Source: Stephanodiscus triporus (lineage: Eukaryota > Bacillariophyta > Thalassiosirophyceae > Thalassiosirales > Thalassiosiraceae). From it: a stretch of 55,864 nucleotides of DNA. Made by a program: the position numbers and the translations under genes. Numbering within the stretch: position 1 is the stretch's first letter; every line of letters begins with the position of its first letter. The stretch covers positions 1-55,864 of the forward strand of contig JALLAZ010000030.1 in assembly GCA_036939755.1 (NCBI GenBank), read 5' to 3'. Under the pieces are notes generated by a model. The model did not search any database and was not told the origin of the DNA. It was given only the letters and a program-made list of their open reading frames with translations. Shown here one piece after another: positions 22,196 through 33,722 of this stretch.

Positions 22196-24789
22196 ATGGG
22201 CCGTCGCAAGCCAAGCCAGTCAATCAAAACAACGCGGCGAAAGGGTCGTGGCGCTTCCAGCGCATCGCAAAAGCGTCGCCGAGGAACCGTCGATCCGAAC
22301 CCGAACCCGAACAAGAGGACAGTTCCGTTCTCGTCGACGAGAGAAAGACGTCGCCCCCCCGGCAGTAACACGCGACCCTCCGCCCGCGAGGCCAATTATG
22401 GGGACCGCGCCGTCGTCGACGACGGTACCACGCGTTCATGGAAGAAGATTCGTCGACGGCCCGAGCGGGGCTGTCTGACCCTGATTACGATGCCCCCCTC
22501 CACGCCCCTACCGTTGGTGGCGTACCAACCCGCGTCCCTCTTCGCCATGCTGCTTGTCGCGAGCATCTTGCCCAAGAATACATTCTCGTTGCGCTGGTTG
22601 GCGTTGAGCGGCGTGGGCGTCGGCGTGATGGGCGGCGGGGCCGCCGCCGCGCGGAGGGGTGTCGGGAGGTACTGCGTGATGAAGAGCAACCTGGAGTGGA
22701 AGTTGTTCTCGGAGAGGAATAACGACGAGATCCTCTCGCCTTGGTCGAAAGATGCCTTAGATCTAGAGTGGTGTCGCTTCCCATGCGAAGACACGACGGA
22801 GGGAGGAGATGCGGAGAACGTCGAATCGTGGCATGGGAATGCCCTGTTGGCATTGTGGGATGACGTCGCCGCGGCACTGGAGGAAGAGACTGCGAATGCG
22901 AACGGGTATGGCGCGAATGTGCCACTTGGCGAGAACGATGAAAGCTGGGACTGGTCGATCGTTGACTCCATCCTCAGCGCGATACCGCGTGGGGGAGGTG
23001 ATCGAGGAGGGGATGAGAGGACGTATCCGGGACTTGTCAACATGGGCAATACATGCTACCTCAATGCCCAACTGCAGTGCGCATATCATATCCCCTACCT
23101 GAGGCAATTGGTATTAGATGCCAAAGACGAGGTTGTGAATGTGGAAGTGGAAGTGGAAGTTGAGGTTGAGGCTGATGACGATGAAGAAATAGCACAGAGC
23201 GAAGGATTGGGGGAGGTTATGGCAGATTGTGTCGATGCCAATGGAACAATGACAGAATCAGCGCAAGAACCAGCAGATGAACACATTTCTGAATTAGAGA
23301 ATGATACAGAATCTTCCGCACGAGACGATCTTAATGATGACGCTGGACAACCTTTGGGGGCGAAAAATAAAACAATAGTGAAGAAAGAGATCAAGGAAGA
23401 AATTGTGCCCATATCCCAAGCCCTACGCGCCTTGAAGGTCACGTTTAATTCTCTCAGCAACAGCCCGTCCTCCTCCGGGAGCACGAGCGTTTTGTGCAGA
23501 ACATTAGGAATCGACCCATATGTCCAACAGGATGGACAAGAATTTTGGAAACTCTTTATCCCCGAGATTCATTACGATCGGCTGACAAGACTTTATAGTG
23601 GCTACTTCGAAGACTACGTGAGAGAGATTTTACCGGAGAGTGAAATGTCAATGGATGAAGAGTTGGTGACGGCAGCAGAAGAATACGGAGAGGAGAAGAA
23701 GGAAGAGGAGGAGTTCAACGTTTCGTCTAAAAAGGGGGTTGAGATCAACAAGGCAAGAGAGCGAGTACGGAAGGAGCTTTTCTCAGATTTGTCAATACCA
23801 GTATCAGAAGGGACTGGGTAAGCATCTTTTGTTGGCATCGTCTTTCCGCTGAAAGTGTTTCGACTGCTGGACTCACGCTGTTCTTCTTACCTGCAATCGC
23901 CCCACAGTGGGTCGGTCGAGTCCACCCTCCGAGAAATGTTCACCCAACCAGATATTCTACGTGTATCTGAGGGTAACGGGTGGCGCCCATCGAAGGGGGC
24001 TGAGAAGGTGGATGCCTACAAGGGTGCTTCCCTCAAATGGGACGGGTTGCCATCGCTTCTACAGTTGCACCTTAAACGGTTCAAATATGATTACGAAACG
24101 GGCGAAACAAGCAAAATCAATGATTTCTGTTCTTTTCCATTGGTAAGTTTATCTTGTTTCAAGTAGGTGTTGGCGGAAAGATTTTTTCTCACATCTCTCT
24201 CTGTACTCTTTATTGAATAGGAGTTAGACCTATCAAAAATAATTGAGAAAGATCATGATAGAGGAGTTGACGCGGAAGGCTATGCAATCTATGATCTGCA
24301 ATCAATTGTCATTCACAAGGGAGAGTACGGCAGTGGTATGTACACATATCATTTTTTTACTGGAATAGCATGATACCCAACATGCACTTATCACCGCTTT
24401 CTCTCATCCTCCCAACAAATGACGCAGGCCATTACTACTCCTATGTCCGACCTAATCTTCTAACAAACGATTGGTATCGATTCGATGACGAGTTTGTGAC
24501 CAGGGTTGACTACACTGATGTCATTGCCGATGCTTATGGAGGGAGCTTCGCAGCAAGGCGGAAACGATCTAGGAGTGATAATTTCGAAAGGATTGATGCA
24601 CAAGAGGAACAGCGAAGGGGGCTTCTCCGGCGCATACTTTCTTTGTTTGGGTTATTCAGGCGAATGACGATGATTAGATCACGTACACCTGATAGAGGAA
24701 GTGGCTTCGGATATGGCGGGCGAACAAGCAATGCATACATGTTACAATATGTACACCGATTAGATGTACCCAAGCTGTATAATGTATAG
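22196..24789 (+). CDS. Ubiquitin-specific protease (USP family)
   Basis: Four exons, 22196-23817, 23908-24142, 24221-24335 and 24428-24789, give 777 residues; introns are 90, 78 and 92 bp. The Cys box GLVNMGNTCYLNAQLQ places the nucleophile at Cys 287. QQDGQEFWKLFIPE is the QQD box. LLQLHLKRFKYDYETG, YGSGHYYSYVRPN (His about 659) and WYRFDDEFVTRVD complete the His box. The layout and the tail AYMLQYVHR resemble the USP7/USP48 branch, but no TRAF-like domain is seen. The N-terminus is Arg/Lys-rich, with a hydrophobic stretch around residues 105-145 that may be a membrane segment. An alternative start at 22490 would omit the basic part. An acidic insert sits between the Cys and QQD boxes. It removes ubiquitin from proteins; substrates are unknown. 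Confidence 0.93.
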
Positions 24790-25103
24790 TGCTTCACAAC
24801 AAATAATCATCATCACCTTGCATTTGACTTTGTTCAACCCCCTTTTAATGTTTGCATCTTAGATTTGATATATTCCTCTCTTCGTACTGTACCTAAATAT
24901 ATATCGTACCTAGATACTAGGAGTACATAACAGATACTCTACTACCTAGGTACGTAAGACAGGCCGTGATAATATGTGTTGTACGTACGATATCTCTGAA
25001 CTCTGAACACCCCAGCAGTGCCAGTCCCAACAACAACAATAAAAAAATCTACCGCTGCACCCACACCCCGCCCCATAAAGCTCAGATCTGGGGACGAAGG
25101 AGA
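24790..25103. other. Intergenic region
   Basis: About 310 bp between the USP gene and CTR9, both on the plus strand. It contains an imperfect palindrome-rich patch (acctagatactagg and acctaggtacg, 24905-24955). The frame of CTR9 stays open upstream of 25104, but the coding start is placed at MSGIDPV. Confidence 0.4.
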
Positions 25104-28100
25104 ATGTCAGGCATCGATCCCGTCACGTCCGAGGAGGATATCCCCCCGGCTCCGTCGGCGGGTGCCGTCGACGGCAATGCCAATGACGCCAACGACGACG
25201 GCCACCACGACGGCGACAGCGACGACGACCGCGACGACCTCCGCGGCCAATCGCTCATCATCCCCATCACCACCTCCGTCCGCGGCGGCGGCGGCGGGAG
25301 CAAGGGCGGCAGCGGCGCCGCTCCCTTCATTGAGATCTTCCCCGAGGAGATTTCCGCCATCCGCCCGTCGACGCTCGCGAACGTCCTGCGCGACGAGCGC
25401 GCCCCGCTGCGAACGTGGTGCGACGCGTCGCTCCTGTACATGAAAGCGGGCATGCGGGAGCGGGAGGGGTGCGAGCTCCTGAACTCGGCCGTGGACGACG
25501 ACGCCGTCATGAGCGGGAGCAACACCGCCGACAGGCTGCGGGTTTTGGCGTCCGCGGGGATAGCGGCGCTCGCGCAGGCCAACGGGCAGGTCGGGGACAT
25601 CGGGAGGGGGGGGGCGGGCGGGGGGGGGGGATCGTCGTCGTCGTCGTCGTCGGGGCAGTCCCCGTCGCAGGGCGGGGTCGGCGGACCCGGCTCGAGCATG
25701 CTCGACGACCTACTCGAATCCTCCAAGGCCGCCGAGAAGCGCGACGCCGAACAGCGGGAGGAGCTGCGCGTCCTCGCCGACGCCAGGTTCACCAAGGCCG
25801 ACAACATCAACCAGGTCAATCCCATGACGTGGGTGGGACGGGGGATGCTGAACCTCGCGCAGAACAAATTGGACCAGGCGCGCTTCTTCTTCGAGAACCT
25901 GACGCTGCGCGAGTGCGGCGAGACGCTTCCGGCCTTGATCGGGATGGCAGCGGTCAAGTTCCTCGAGAAAGATTACATCGGCGCGCTCGACCTGTACGGG
26001 AGGGCGATACGGAAATATCCCCGGGAGTCGGGTTCAGCCACGCGCGTCGGGTTCGGCATGGCGTGCTACAGGCTGGGGCAGATCGATCGCGCCAAGGCGT
26101 CGTTCCGGAGGGCGCACGATATCGATCCCGAGAACGTGGAGGCGCTGGTGGGAATGGCGATTTTGGAGATGGGATCGCTCGATCCAGACGTGCTCACCCC
26201 CCGGGAGTATCGGGCGAGGGCCGAGGGTATCATCAAGATGATATCCATGGCGAATCTCGTCGATCACACGAACGCGATGGTCCAGAATCAGTGAGTTTTT
26301 GATTTGTGTTGGCCCTATCTTTCGTCCGGGGTATCAACCCAAATCGCCATTTGTTGTTCTCGAAGAAAGGAACTGTTTTCCCTATCTTGCATAACGAAAG
26401 GCGTGGTTGATAACCGCGTGAAGTAACTTTTTCGATCGGTGCTCTTGAAACAACCCATTCAAACCCTTGTTTTTCCGGTGCGCAATTGTTCGAGTCTTCT
26501 ACATGTTTGTGAATGCTAACCATGTGTAAATGTTTATCTTTATTTATCTTATTAGTCTGGCCAATCACTACTTCTGGAAGTGGACGCCGGTGCCAGGGAT
26601 GGTGAGCGTAGAACGTGGGTCCAACATTGTTAGGGGGAACATGGTGAGTAGTTTGGAGATAGGGGATAGGATTAGGATCGGACATGAGTTCGAGACGGTC
26701 GTGGTAGCGGATGACGAGGATGGGGGGGATGAGAGTGTATTCAAGATTAAGGATGGTTGGAAGTTCAGCTCTGCATGTGAGTCTTGAACGCTGGACATTA
26801 TGACCATCGTCATCTTGTTTTGCCTGCCTATTCGTCCTTCTCATACACCCCCGCGCACAGCCAATCTTAAGATATGGAAGAAAGATTACGATCGCGTGCT
26901 ATCCCTCGCCAAGGGCGCGTACAACTCCACTAACATGCCGGAGGTCCAGGCCGAATCCCTTTACATGCTAGCTCGCGTCTTTCACGCCCGTGGTGACATG
27001 GAGCAGGCAAATAAATTCTACGACAAGGCGTGCATGCTCTCGCCGGAGCTCAGTCCGGCTAGGTTCGGCTTGGCCCAAACGTTAATTTGGGACGAGAAGT
27101 ACGACGACGCCGCCGCTCACCTTAAGCTGTTGTTAGGAACGTGCTCGAACGCGACGGATGCACTCGCGGCCCTTGGACTGTTGGAGGTGAAGGCCGGGAA
27201 AGATAGGAGGGAGGCATTCGTTTACCTCAAGAAGGCGATAGATTTGGATCCTTTCAATGCCGATCTCGTGCTCATCGAGGCGCTGGCCTTTCAGCAGCAG
27301 GAGAGCGATTACCCGCTTTCCCTCGATAGGTATCGCAAGGCCGTGCGGCTGCTTGAGGCGCAGTTGAAGGTCGTGCCCGCAGATGTTTTGACGAATATGG
27401 GCGTACTGTGTCACGAGACGAAGCAGTACGACGAAGCGCTGGAAATGTACGGAAGGGCACTGAAGGCAGCTGAGTCGGAAACCCCTGATGCAGCTGTCGA
27501 TAGGACAGATAAAAGTGGAGATGTGACGTTTGTACGACACAAGGAAAATAACTTGTTATGGTTTTGGAAGCATACAGACATTCATGTCAAGTCAACAGAA
27601 GGGGACGAAAAGACAAGATTAACAGTGACTAGTTCTCAGACTGTCATTGAGTCCCTTGGAGTTAAGGTTGGTGATGACATATTATTTGACGAGGGCATCG
27701 AAACAACGATAAAAGAAATTTCTAAGGGGGGTGATGGGTCAATACATATTGTTGTGAAGGATGACATCGACCTTAAATCAGCTGAGAGTAAATTATCAGT
27801 CAAACGTTGCAATGGGAGACTCCAGAATCCGAATTCGATAAGCATTGCATTTAATCTTGCAAGACTTCACGAGTCGTCAGGTCGCATTGTCCCAGCGGTA
27901 GAGCTTCACAAGGCAATTCTCAAACATCACCCTGCCTACGTCAACAGCTACCTGCGTCTTGCGTGTATTGCCAGGGATTGTGGATCGTTAAAAGATTGTT
28001 CAGAGTGGCTCAAGATGGCTGTTGCAGTAGCTCCCGGAAACCCCGAGGTCTTGACTTTGGTTGGAAATCTTCACTTGTCTTTGTGCGATTGGGCTCCCGC

Positions 28101-29568
28101 TCAAAATGTATTCGATCAGCTCCTTCTACAAAAAGGTATGTGTTCAAATTTCTACTTTACTGTGTTTCAACAGGCCACATGCTTAAACACTTTATTTTCG
28201 GCATGAACTTCAAAAGTTCCCAAGGTCGAAGCCTATTCCATGCTCAGTCTCGGAAACATCTACTTTAACAACTTGAACACGCCAAACAAATATTCCAAAC
28301 ACTTGCAACATGCTGCAGATTTCTACCGACGAATACTACAGAAAGATCCGGCCAATGCGTACGCGGCAAATGGACTCGGGACCGTCCTAGCCGAAAAGGG
28401 CGAACTGTTCAAGGCAAAGGAAATCTTCAATCGAGTGAGGGAGGTCAGCGGTGATACCTTATCCGATTCTCTTCTCAACCTTGGACACATATATCTCGCC
28501 CAGAAAAAGCATCCGGAAAGCCTTCAAATGTATCAAAATTATGTGAGTCGCACTCGCAGCTCTGCTGGTGCCCAAACTATGAGCAAAAGCCAAGAAGATG
28601 ACGAGGCCGAGGTCCTGCTATACATTGCCTTCGCTTACTTCGATTGGGCGAGAGAAGCGGAATTGTTCAACAATTCCAAGGCAGCACCCGCGGATGAGAG
28701 GTACCAGAAATGTATCCATTACATCGAATTGGCAATGAAGAAGAGCAAGAGAGAAAACTGTGTTCTCCGATACAATTGGTGCCTGGCGAAATTGCAAGCT
28801 GCTAATTGCGTGCTTCAGAAGGTGAATAGGAATATACGTAGGACAGCGCAAGAGGTCAAGGATGCATTGGACGGCTTGGAGGAGAGCTTGCCCATACTTC
28901 AGACAATGTTGCAGTGGAAGGAAGAAGGACGAAAAGTGGCAATATCCAAAGGAATGCTCTCTGGTGTTGTGAATCAATGCAAGCATAACATTGATAGTGC
29001 CAAGTCTCATCTCAAGGAAGAACTAAAGAACGAGCAGGATGCGGAAAGACTTCGTCACTTTCAGCGTACCGAGGCTGAAATCAATGAGAAGCAGAGGGCT
29101 CTCGCTGTCTCACTGCAAAAAGAGAAGGAAGCCCAAGAAATGGAAGAGAGTGAGCTAAAGGCCAGGAAGAAGATGGAACGGGTGAACAATCTTCTTGATG
29201 GGTGGAAGCAGGCGGAGGCTGAGGCGAAGAAAGCGGTCTCGCCGAAGAAAAAAAGGAACAAGGGGGATGCACCTCCTGGAGGTGTTGATGAGGAAGCCGG
29301 TATTTTCGATACCGACGTGAACCCTAATGACACTTCTGCTCTGTTTGATGATTCTGATGATGAAGACGACGAAGATGAGGCTGACAACTCCAACAAGGCC
29401 AACGAACCAGCTAGCGCGTCAGCAACACCGAAAGGGACAGACAAGGAGCTGTTCGGGGATTCTAGTAGTGAGGAGGAAGAAGAATTTTCGAAGAAGCGAT
29501 CAAATAGTTATGGTAGTGATGATGATGATGGTGATGACAAACAGGTTACCAAAAAAAGGAAAGCTTGA
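25104..29568 (+). CDS. CTR9: Paf1-complex TPR subunit CTR9
   Basis: Four exons, 25104-26290, 26556-26776, 26861-28135 and 28217-29568, give 1344 residues; introns are 265, 84 and 81 bp. Many tetratricopeptide repeats are visible, for example GRAIRKYPRES, ARVFHARGDMEQANKFYDKA, YDEALEMYGRALKA and VEAYSMLSLGNIYFNN. The C-terminal part is a long Glu/Lys coiled coil and an acidic tail (DDSDDEDDEDEAD) ending KKRKA. LANHYFWK at the exon 1/2 junction and WKKDYDRV at the start of exon 3 are normally contiguous in CTR9 proteins. Here they are separated by an extra module, and a related module is inserted again near residues 683-795. CTR9 scaffolds the Paf1 complex on elongating RNA polymerase II and is needed for histone H2B ubiquitination. 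PAF1 lies 12 kb away on the same strand. Confidence 0.95.
26570..26776 (+). other. CTR9 insertion module, copy 1
   Basis: About 66 residues lie between LANHYFWK and the splice to NLKIWKKDYD, making up most of exon 2. Key text: VSVERG, SSLEIGDRIRIG, FETVVVADDED, GGDESVFKIKD, FSSA. It is predicted beta-rich and is absent from the CTR9 proteins I know. Flanking introns make it a nearly self-contained exon. Confidence 0.7.
27499..27834 (+). other. CTR9 insertion module, copy 2
   Basis: About 113 residues inserted between TPR units within exon 3. It shares with copy 1 an opening FWK, then LGVKVGDDILFD, IETTIKEI, GGDGSIHIVVKD and LKSA in the same order. The match is weak but collinear. The codon use around it is more AT-rich than in exon 1. 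Confidence 0.65.
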
Positions 29569-30307
29569 AGAGAATGATGACATCAGCCTGTTTATTATAA
29601 TTTAATGACATTCAATAAATGCAGCCTTATGTTAGCCATATAGACCTCCTTGTTGTGTTTGTGGATCTATCGTGCCTTCAAGGGAATTTGCTCTGCATCA
29701 TGTGTAACTGGAGTCTGTGGCAGGCACAAGACACATGGGATAGTCATCAATCCAGCTATCAAAAATCATTGTCCGAGTCGCTCTAGCTAGATTGAGACGA
29801 CTCAAAGGACGGCTTAACATGAGTCATTCAGACTCGGCAATGCTTTTTTCAACTTCGCAGCTGTGGCGATGGAGCAGTCTCGACACTGCAGGACACAGCT
29901 TTGACACTTCATGACACAATCTGGAAAGCTAGAACGCAAATTTTTGGTACGGTCTCTAGACACAACACAGTTAAAGCTCGAAACAAAATGCCATAAGGTT
30001 TGAAACGATGTGTCAGCTAAGGATGAATCTCCCAGCTTTGAACAAGAAGGAATAATGATAAGATTCGAGACTAGCGAAATTTGAGCACTTTTGGAGGTAG
30101 ACCAACCCCTGAAATAACTCGAGACTGCATGAGATACGAATCAAGCGCAAGCTTATATAAATAAAGATTGCTTCTCTTGTATTAAATGCATTCGTCTCAC
30201 TCATTCACCAACACAGCAATGTAGTTCACATGTCATTCTATTGAACCCACATCATCAAACAACAAATATGCTAATCCTTGCCATGGTGTCATACCGCTAA
30301 GTTTCCT
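29569..30307. other. Intergenic, tail-to-tail
   Basis: About 740 bp between CTR9 (+) and the dynein light chain (-). AT-rich, with aataaa-like signals near 29612. No coding signal recognised. Confidence 0.5.
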
Positions 30308-30814
30308 TCATTCTACTGATTTGGGATTTTGTAACACAACCAATAGAAAATCCTTATCCGGAGAAATCTTGGAGTGGGGGCAAGAGCAGCGCCAACGAAA
30401 TAAATGGCGAAAACATCACAATAAATGCAACAAAATAGCATCCATTTGTAATATACTCACCACAATTTCGCGCTGCTTTGAACGTATCCTTAGGAAAGTT
30501 AGCTCGTCGTCTTGATTTAGCATTCCCACGATAGATGAGGCCTTCGCGGTTAAATCTGACAGTGCCTTAGCGTGTGTGGATGTTTGCTCTTCGTCTAACG
30601 TCGATTGAATTATTGCCCCTAGACGATGGAAACAAATGACCGCAAATTATAAAGACAACATATTGCAATAAAAGCTTCAAGGCAATAAATACCAAACCGC
30701 ACCTCGACGATCCATAATCATAACTCCCTCGACGCCTTTGTGCGAGGAGATTCGAGCAATCATCTCTTCCATTTCAGCAATGGTGGATGACTCTACGGCA
30801 TCGGGAGAATTCAT
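30308..30814 (-). CDS. DYNLRB: Dynein light chain, roadblock/LC7 type
   Basis: Three short exons, 30814-30703, 30618-30461 and 30367-30308, give 109 residues; introns are 84 and 93 bp. The spliced protein has ISSHKGVEGVMIMDRRGAII, then LTFLRIRSKQREIV and SPDKDFLLVVLQNP. This is the full roadblock/LC7 fold, and the length is right for the family. It binds dynein intermediate chains and helps attach cargo; in centric diatoms it could serve intracellular transport or the flagellate sperm. The gene is too fragmented to show as a long ORF. It is divergent from FabG. Confidence 0.94.
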
Positions 30815-31179
30815 CGCGCGTGGTTAGCTTCGCGTGGGGAGTAAAAGATTTTGGAACTGGACATACAAACCGCCAAGAAAGGGGATCCTTATTTTTGGCG
30901 CGCCCGTTGAGATGGTGGAGAGTAACGGTCGGTGCGGTAAGTACGTGTTCGGTGTGTAGGTACAGGTGTGTGATCTTTAGCGGAGAGGATGTGTATGTAG
31001 GAGAGGAGACCAGCACGCCAGATCATGTGGAGATGACGCCATCATCGCAATCAATGGTGTCATCATCGCTGACCACACCCTCTCTATGTTAGATACTTCT
31101 CCGTTCTGCCATTCGCCGCCGCAGTCTCGCCATAATCTCAACTCTATTTTCTATTGTCTTCCACTTCACAAATCAAAAG
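30815..31179. promoter_or_regulatory. Divergent promoter region, DYNLRB and FabG
   Basis: 365 bp separate the two start codons. The centre (30905-31030) is GT-rich. No defined motif recognised. Confidence 0.4.
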
Positions 31180-32154
31180 ATGAAATTTTTATCTGCTATC
31201 GTCCTTGGCGCGTTCGCCTCTACCGCCTCAGCATTTGCCCCCGCCACACCGCTCAATGTTGTGTCCACCCCACGCCGCCATGCCTCTTCCCAAATCAGAA
31301 TGGTTGCGGAAAATGCCAAGGTGTGCCTTGTAACGGGTGCATCTCGTGGACTTGGAGCTTCCATTGCGCTCGAGTTAGGGAAGGCTGGACAAAAGGTTGT
31401 GGTGAATTACGCTGGCAGCAAGGATAAGGCGATGGAGGTAGTTGCCGCAATTAAGGCAGCGGGCGGGGACGCCATAGCGGTGCAAGCGGACTGTAAGAAT
31501 GTTGCTTATATCTCACACTGTATATTGCGATGATTTGTACTTTCAATTACTTACATATCTATCACAATGAAAAAACTAGGCTCCAACCAGGAATCCATCC
31601 AAGCCATGTTCAAACAAGTTATCGACGAATACGGCACATGTGACGTCTTGGTCAACAATGCCGGGATCACAGCGGACGGATTAGTCATGCGAATGAAACC
31701 CAAGCAGTGGCAGGACGTGATTGATATCAACCTTACCGGAGTTTTCTTCACCTCTCAGGAGTTCTTCAAACTGGCAGCGAAGAAGAAGATGAGCGAAGGA
31801 GCCGGGCGCATCATTAACATTTCATCAGTGGTCGGACAAATGGGAAATGAAGGCCAGGCAAACTACGCAGCTGCCAAGGGTGGCGTGATCGGTCTTACCA
31901 TGTCCAATGCCAGGGAGTTCCCCAGCCGAGGCGTCACTGTCAATTGCGTATGCCCTGGGTATATTCAGACTGAAATGACTGATGTCTTGCCTGACGCTGT
32001 CAAGGAAATGATTATAAAAAAGATCCCCATGGCCCGTATGGGTAAGCCGGAAGAAGTTGCTGGAATGACACGATTCCTTGCAATCGACCCAGCTGCTGCG
32101 TACATTACAGGGCATTGCTTCAATGTTGACGGTGGAATGGCCATCGGTGCTTAA
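31180..32154 (+). CDS. fabG: Plastid 3-oxoacyl-[acyl-carrier-protein] reductase
   Basis: Two exons, 31180-31492 and 31580-32154, give 295 residues with an 87 bp intron. The N-terminus is a signal peptide ending ASAFAP, the diatom plastid-import motif with the essential Phe, followed by a Ser/Arg-rich transit segment to about residue 43. The short-chain dehydrogenase core has TGASRGLG (NADPH binding), NNAG, Asn 155, Ser 187, and Tyr 200 with Lys 204 in NYAAAKGG. All four catalytic residues are present. It should perform the first reduction of plastid type II fatty-acid synthesis. The C-terminus [14 protein letters not shown] is typical of FabG. Confidence 0.96.
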
Positions 32155-32469
32155 ATTAAGACGACCACAGCTAGCTACGCACTAACTGATGAAAATTGGG
32201 GTGAATAATGGACTCGTATTGGTGGCTAAGTAAGTTGTAATGAAAATGTATTAACGAATTAGTTACTTTTCTTAAGCCAAAAGTCCTGTTCAATCCTTAC
32301 TGTCACCATACAAATCACATCTACATCACTGTGATATTTGCCAGCTAGAGTAACCTGCAGTGGGGACATTGTGACGTGTTATCGATGTTATTAATCTATC
32401 AAAATAAAGAGGCCGTGTGCGCTTCGTGGCATGTTCGTGTCAAAACCAACCTCCGCTTGTAGGTGACAC
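32155..32469. other. Short intergenic, tail-to-tail
   Basis: About 315 bp between FabG (+) and the TspO-like gene (-). Probable 3' untranslated sequence of both; nothing else seen. Confidence 0.5.
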
Positions 32470-33459
32470 CTAAAGACAAGCGTATGCGGCGGCAGCAGCA
32501 CACGCAAACGATCCAGCCCAACACAGTTTCTTCTGCACGCCTGCAGCCTTGGAAAAAGTTTCTTCCGCAACCGAGGGTTGAGAAGGTGGGGTACGCTTTG
32601 TCATCCCATCTGCACACGCAGCCAAAGCCCACGCCACCGTCAATCCATAAGCGGGGGTAGACTGAGCAATAGTCACGCCGACCCCCAAAGCGGTAGCTAT
32701 CAATGCTGACGAGTGACCCAAAGCAACAAGCGACCTCGGCGGCGCATTTTCATTGGAAGCAAGTGATCCATTGAGATTCACCAATGAGGCTGCAGTCACC
32801 CATCCAAAATGAATGGTCATGGGCAACAGGAGATAGGAGATAATTGAGGAGTCGGCAACCGCCGCAGCAGAGCCCGCCGATTGAACTAAGGACAAACTGT
32901 AGCCAGTACCTGCTAGCATAGCTGCGCTAATGTACCTTTCCCAACCCTTGGAAAATGATGGTCGGAACGACGCACACCAGAGCGACTGAAAAAGATTCGC
33001 GGCAACGAATGGAGCGGTGAGATGAGGAAGCAAGGCCGCGGTAGTTGCATCAGACGCAAACACCTGCGCAGCAACAAAGGCGGCTTCGCCGAGGTAGATA
33101 GGTGCCCATATTGCGAACGCCCAGCCGGAAGGATTGACGAGAGTTCGACTGGGATTGAGCTTGTACGGAGAGGACGATTCGCTTTTCAAAAAAGATGTGC
33201 TCTCGTTTGTTGCCGTGGTAACATCGGGCTTTGTAGGGTTGAGGTTTCCTCTGCGCATCTCTTGATCCTCCTTGCCGTCGAGTCGTCCCGGAAGAGATAC
33301 GGCGATCACGTTCGTTGCGAATGCCGCCACGTTGAGGGACTTCAGAAGTGTGAGAGATGCCGACGAGGAAAGTGCTGCATCAAGCATAGGCAGGCCGATG
33401 GAAAGGGTGGCACCAGCCAAGGCCACGAGGGGTGGATTGTTCAAGTTTCTTAAGCTCAT
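32470..33459 (-). CDS. Multi-pass membrane protein, TspO/MBR-like
   Basis: Single-exon ORF, 329 residues from the ATG at 33459. The frame stays open to 33711, but that would leave 11 bp to the divergent PH gene, so the inner start is preferred. Five or more hydrophobic segments are visible. The segment NPSGWAFAIWAPIYLGE recalls the PxGWxFxxxWxxxY motif of the TspO family. Later segments include LPMTIHFGWVTAASLVNLNG and ALGVGVTIAQSTPAYGLTVAWALAA (20 or fewer residues of each considered). A hydrophilic loop lies near residues 65-105. TspO proteins bind tetrapyrroles or sterols in organelle membranes; that role is only inferred here. It could instead be another five-helix family. Confidence 0.65.
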   Translation of the reverse strand: MSLRNLNNPPLVALAGATLSIGLPMLDAALSSSASLTLLKSLNVAAFATNVIAVSLPGRLDGKEDQEMRRGNLNPTKPDVTTATNESTSFLKSESSSPYKLNPSRTLVNPSGWAFAIWAPIYLGEAAFVAAQVFASDATTAALLPHLTAPFVAANLFQSLWCASFRPSFSKGWERYISAAMLAGTGYSLSLVQSAGSAAAVADSSIISYLLLPMTIHFGWVTAASLVNLNGSLASNENAPPRSLVALGHSSALIATALGVGVTIAQSTPAYGLTVAWALAACADGMTKRTPPSQPSVAEETFSKAAGVQKKLCWAGSFACAAAAAYACL

Positions 33460-33722
33460 TCTGCTATTCTTGGCCGAGAAGGAGTAGTTTTGTTTGTGGA
33501 GTGGAAATTTAGAGTTGTGTGGTGTGGTGCGGGAGTAAAGAGAGAGAGCTCTCGCTCGTCGCGCAGTCGGTGACCCGAACTCCAGCGTTTCCCGCCACCA
33601 CCACCACGTGGAAAAATCTTTGCGCAGCGCACAGCCCAGCTGACCAAAGAGCAGCGTAATACGGGAGGAGAGCCAGTCTCGGTCACTCCGCTTCGTCTTA
33701 AGGGACTCCACCCGGAATAAAG
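33460..33722. promoter_or_regulatory. Divergent promoter region
   Basis: 263 bp between the TspO-like gene (-) and the PH-domain gene (+). It presumably holds both promoters. Confidence 0.4.

Noticed and set aside
22396..23049. 217-codon minus-strand frame
   Set aside because: Antisense of the ubiquitin protease first exon; no motif.
25082..26302. Frames of about 290 codons on both strands
   Set aside because: They overlap CTR9 exon 1 out of frame or antisense; the CTR9 frame carries the TPR pattern.
33460..33711. N-terminal extension of the TspO-like ORF
   Set aside because: It would leave only 11 bp to the divergent PH gene and is not hydrophobic; the inner ATG at 33459 is more likely.
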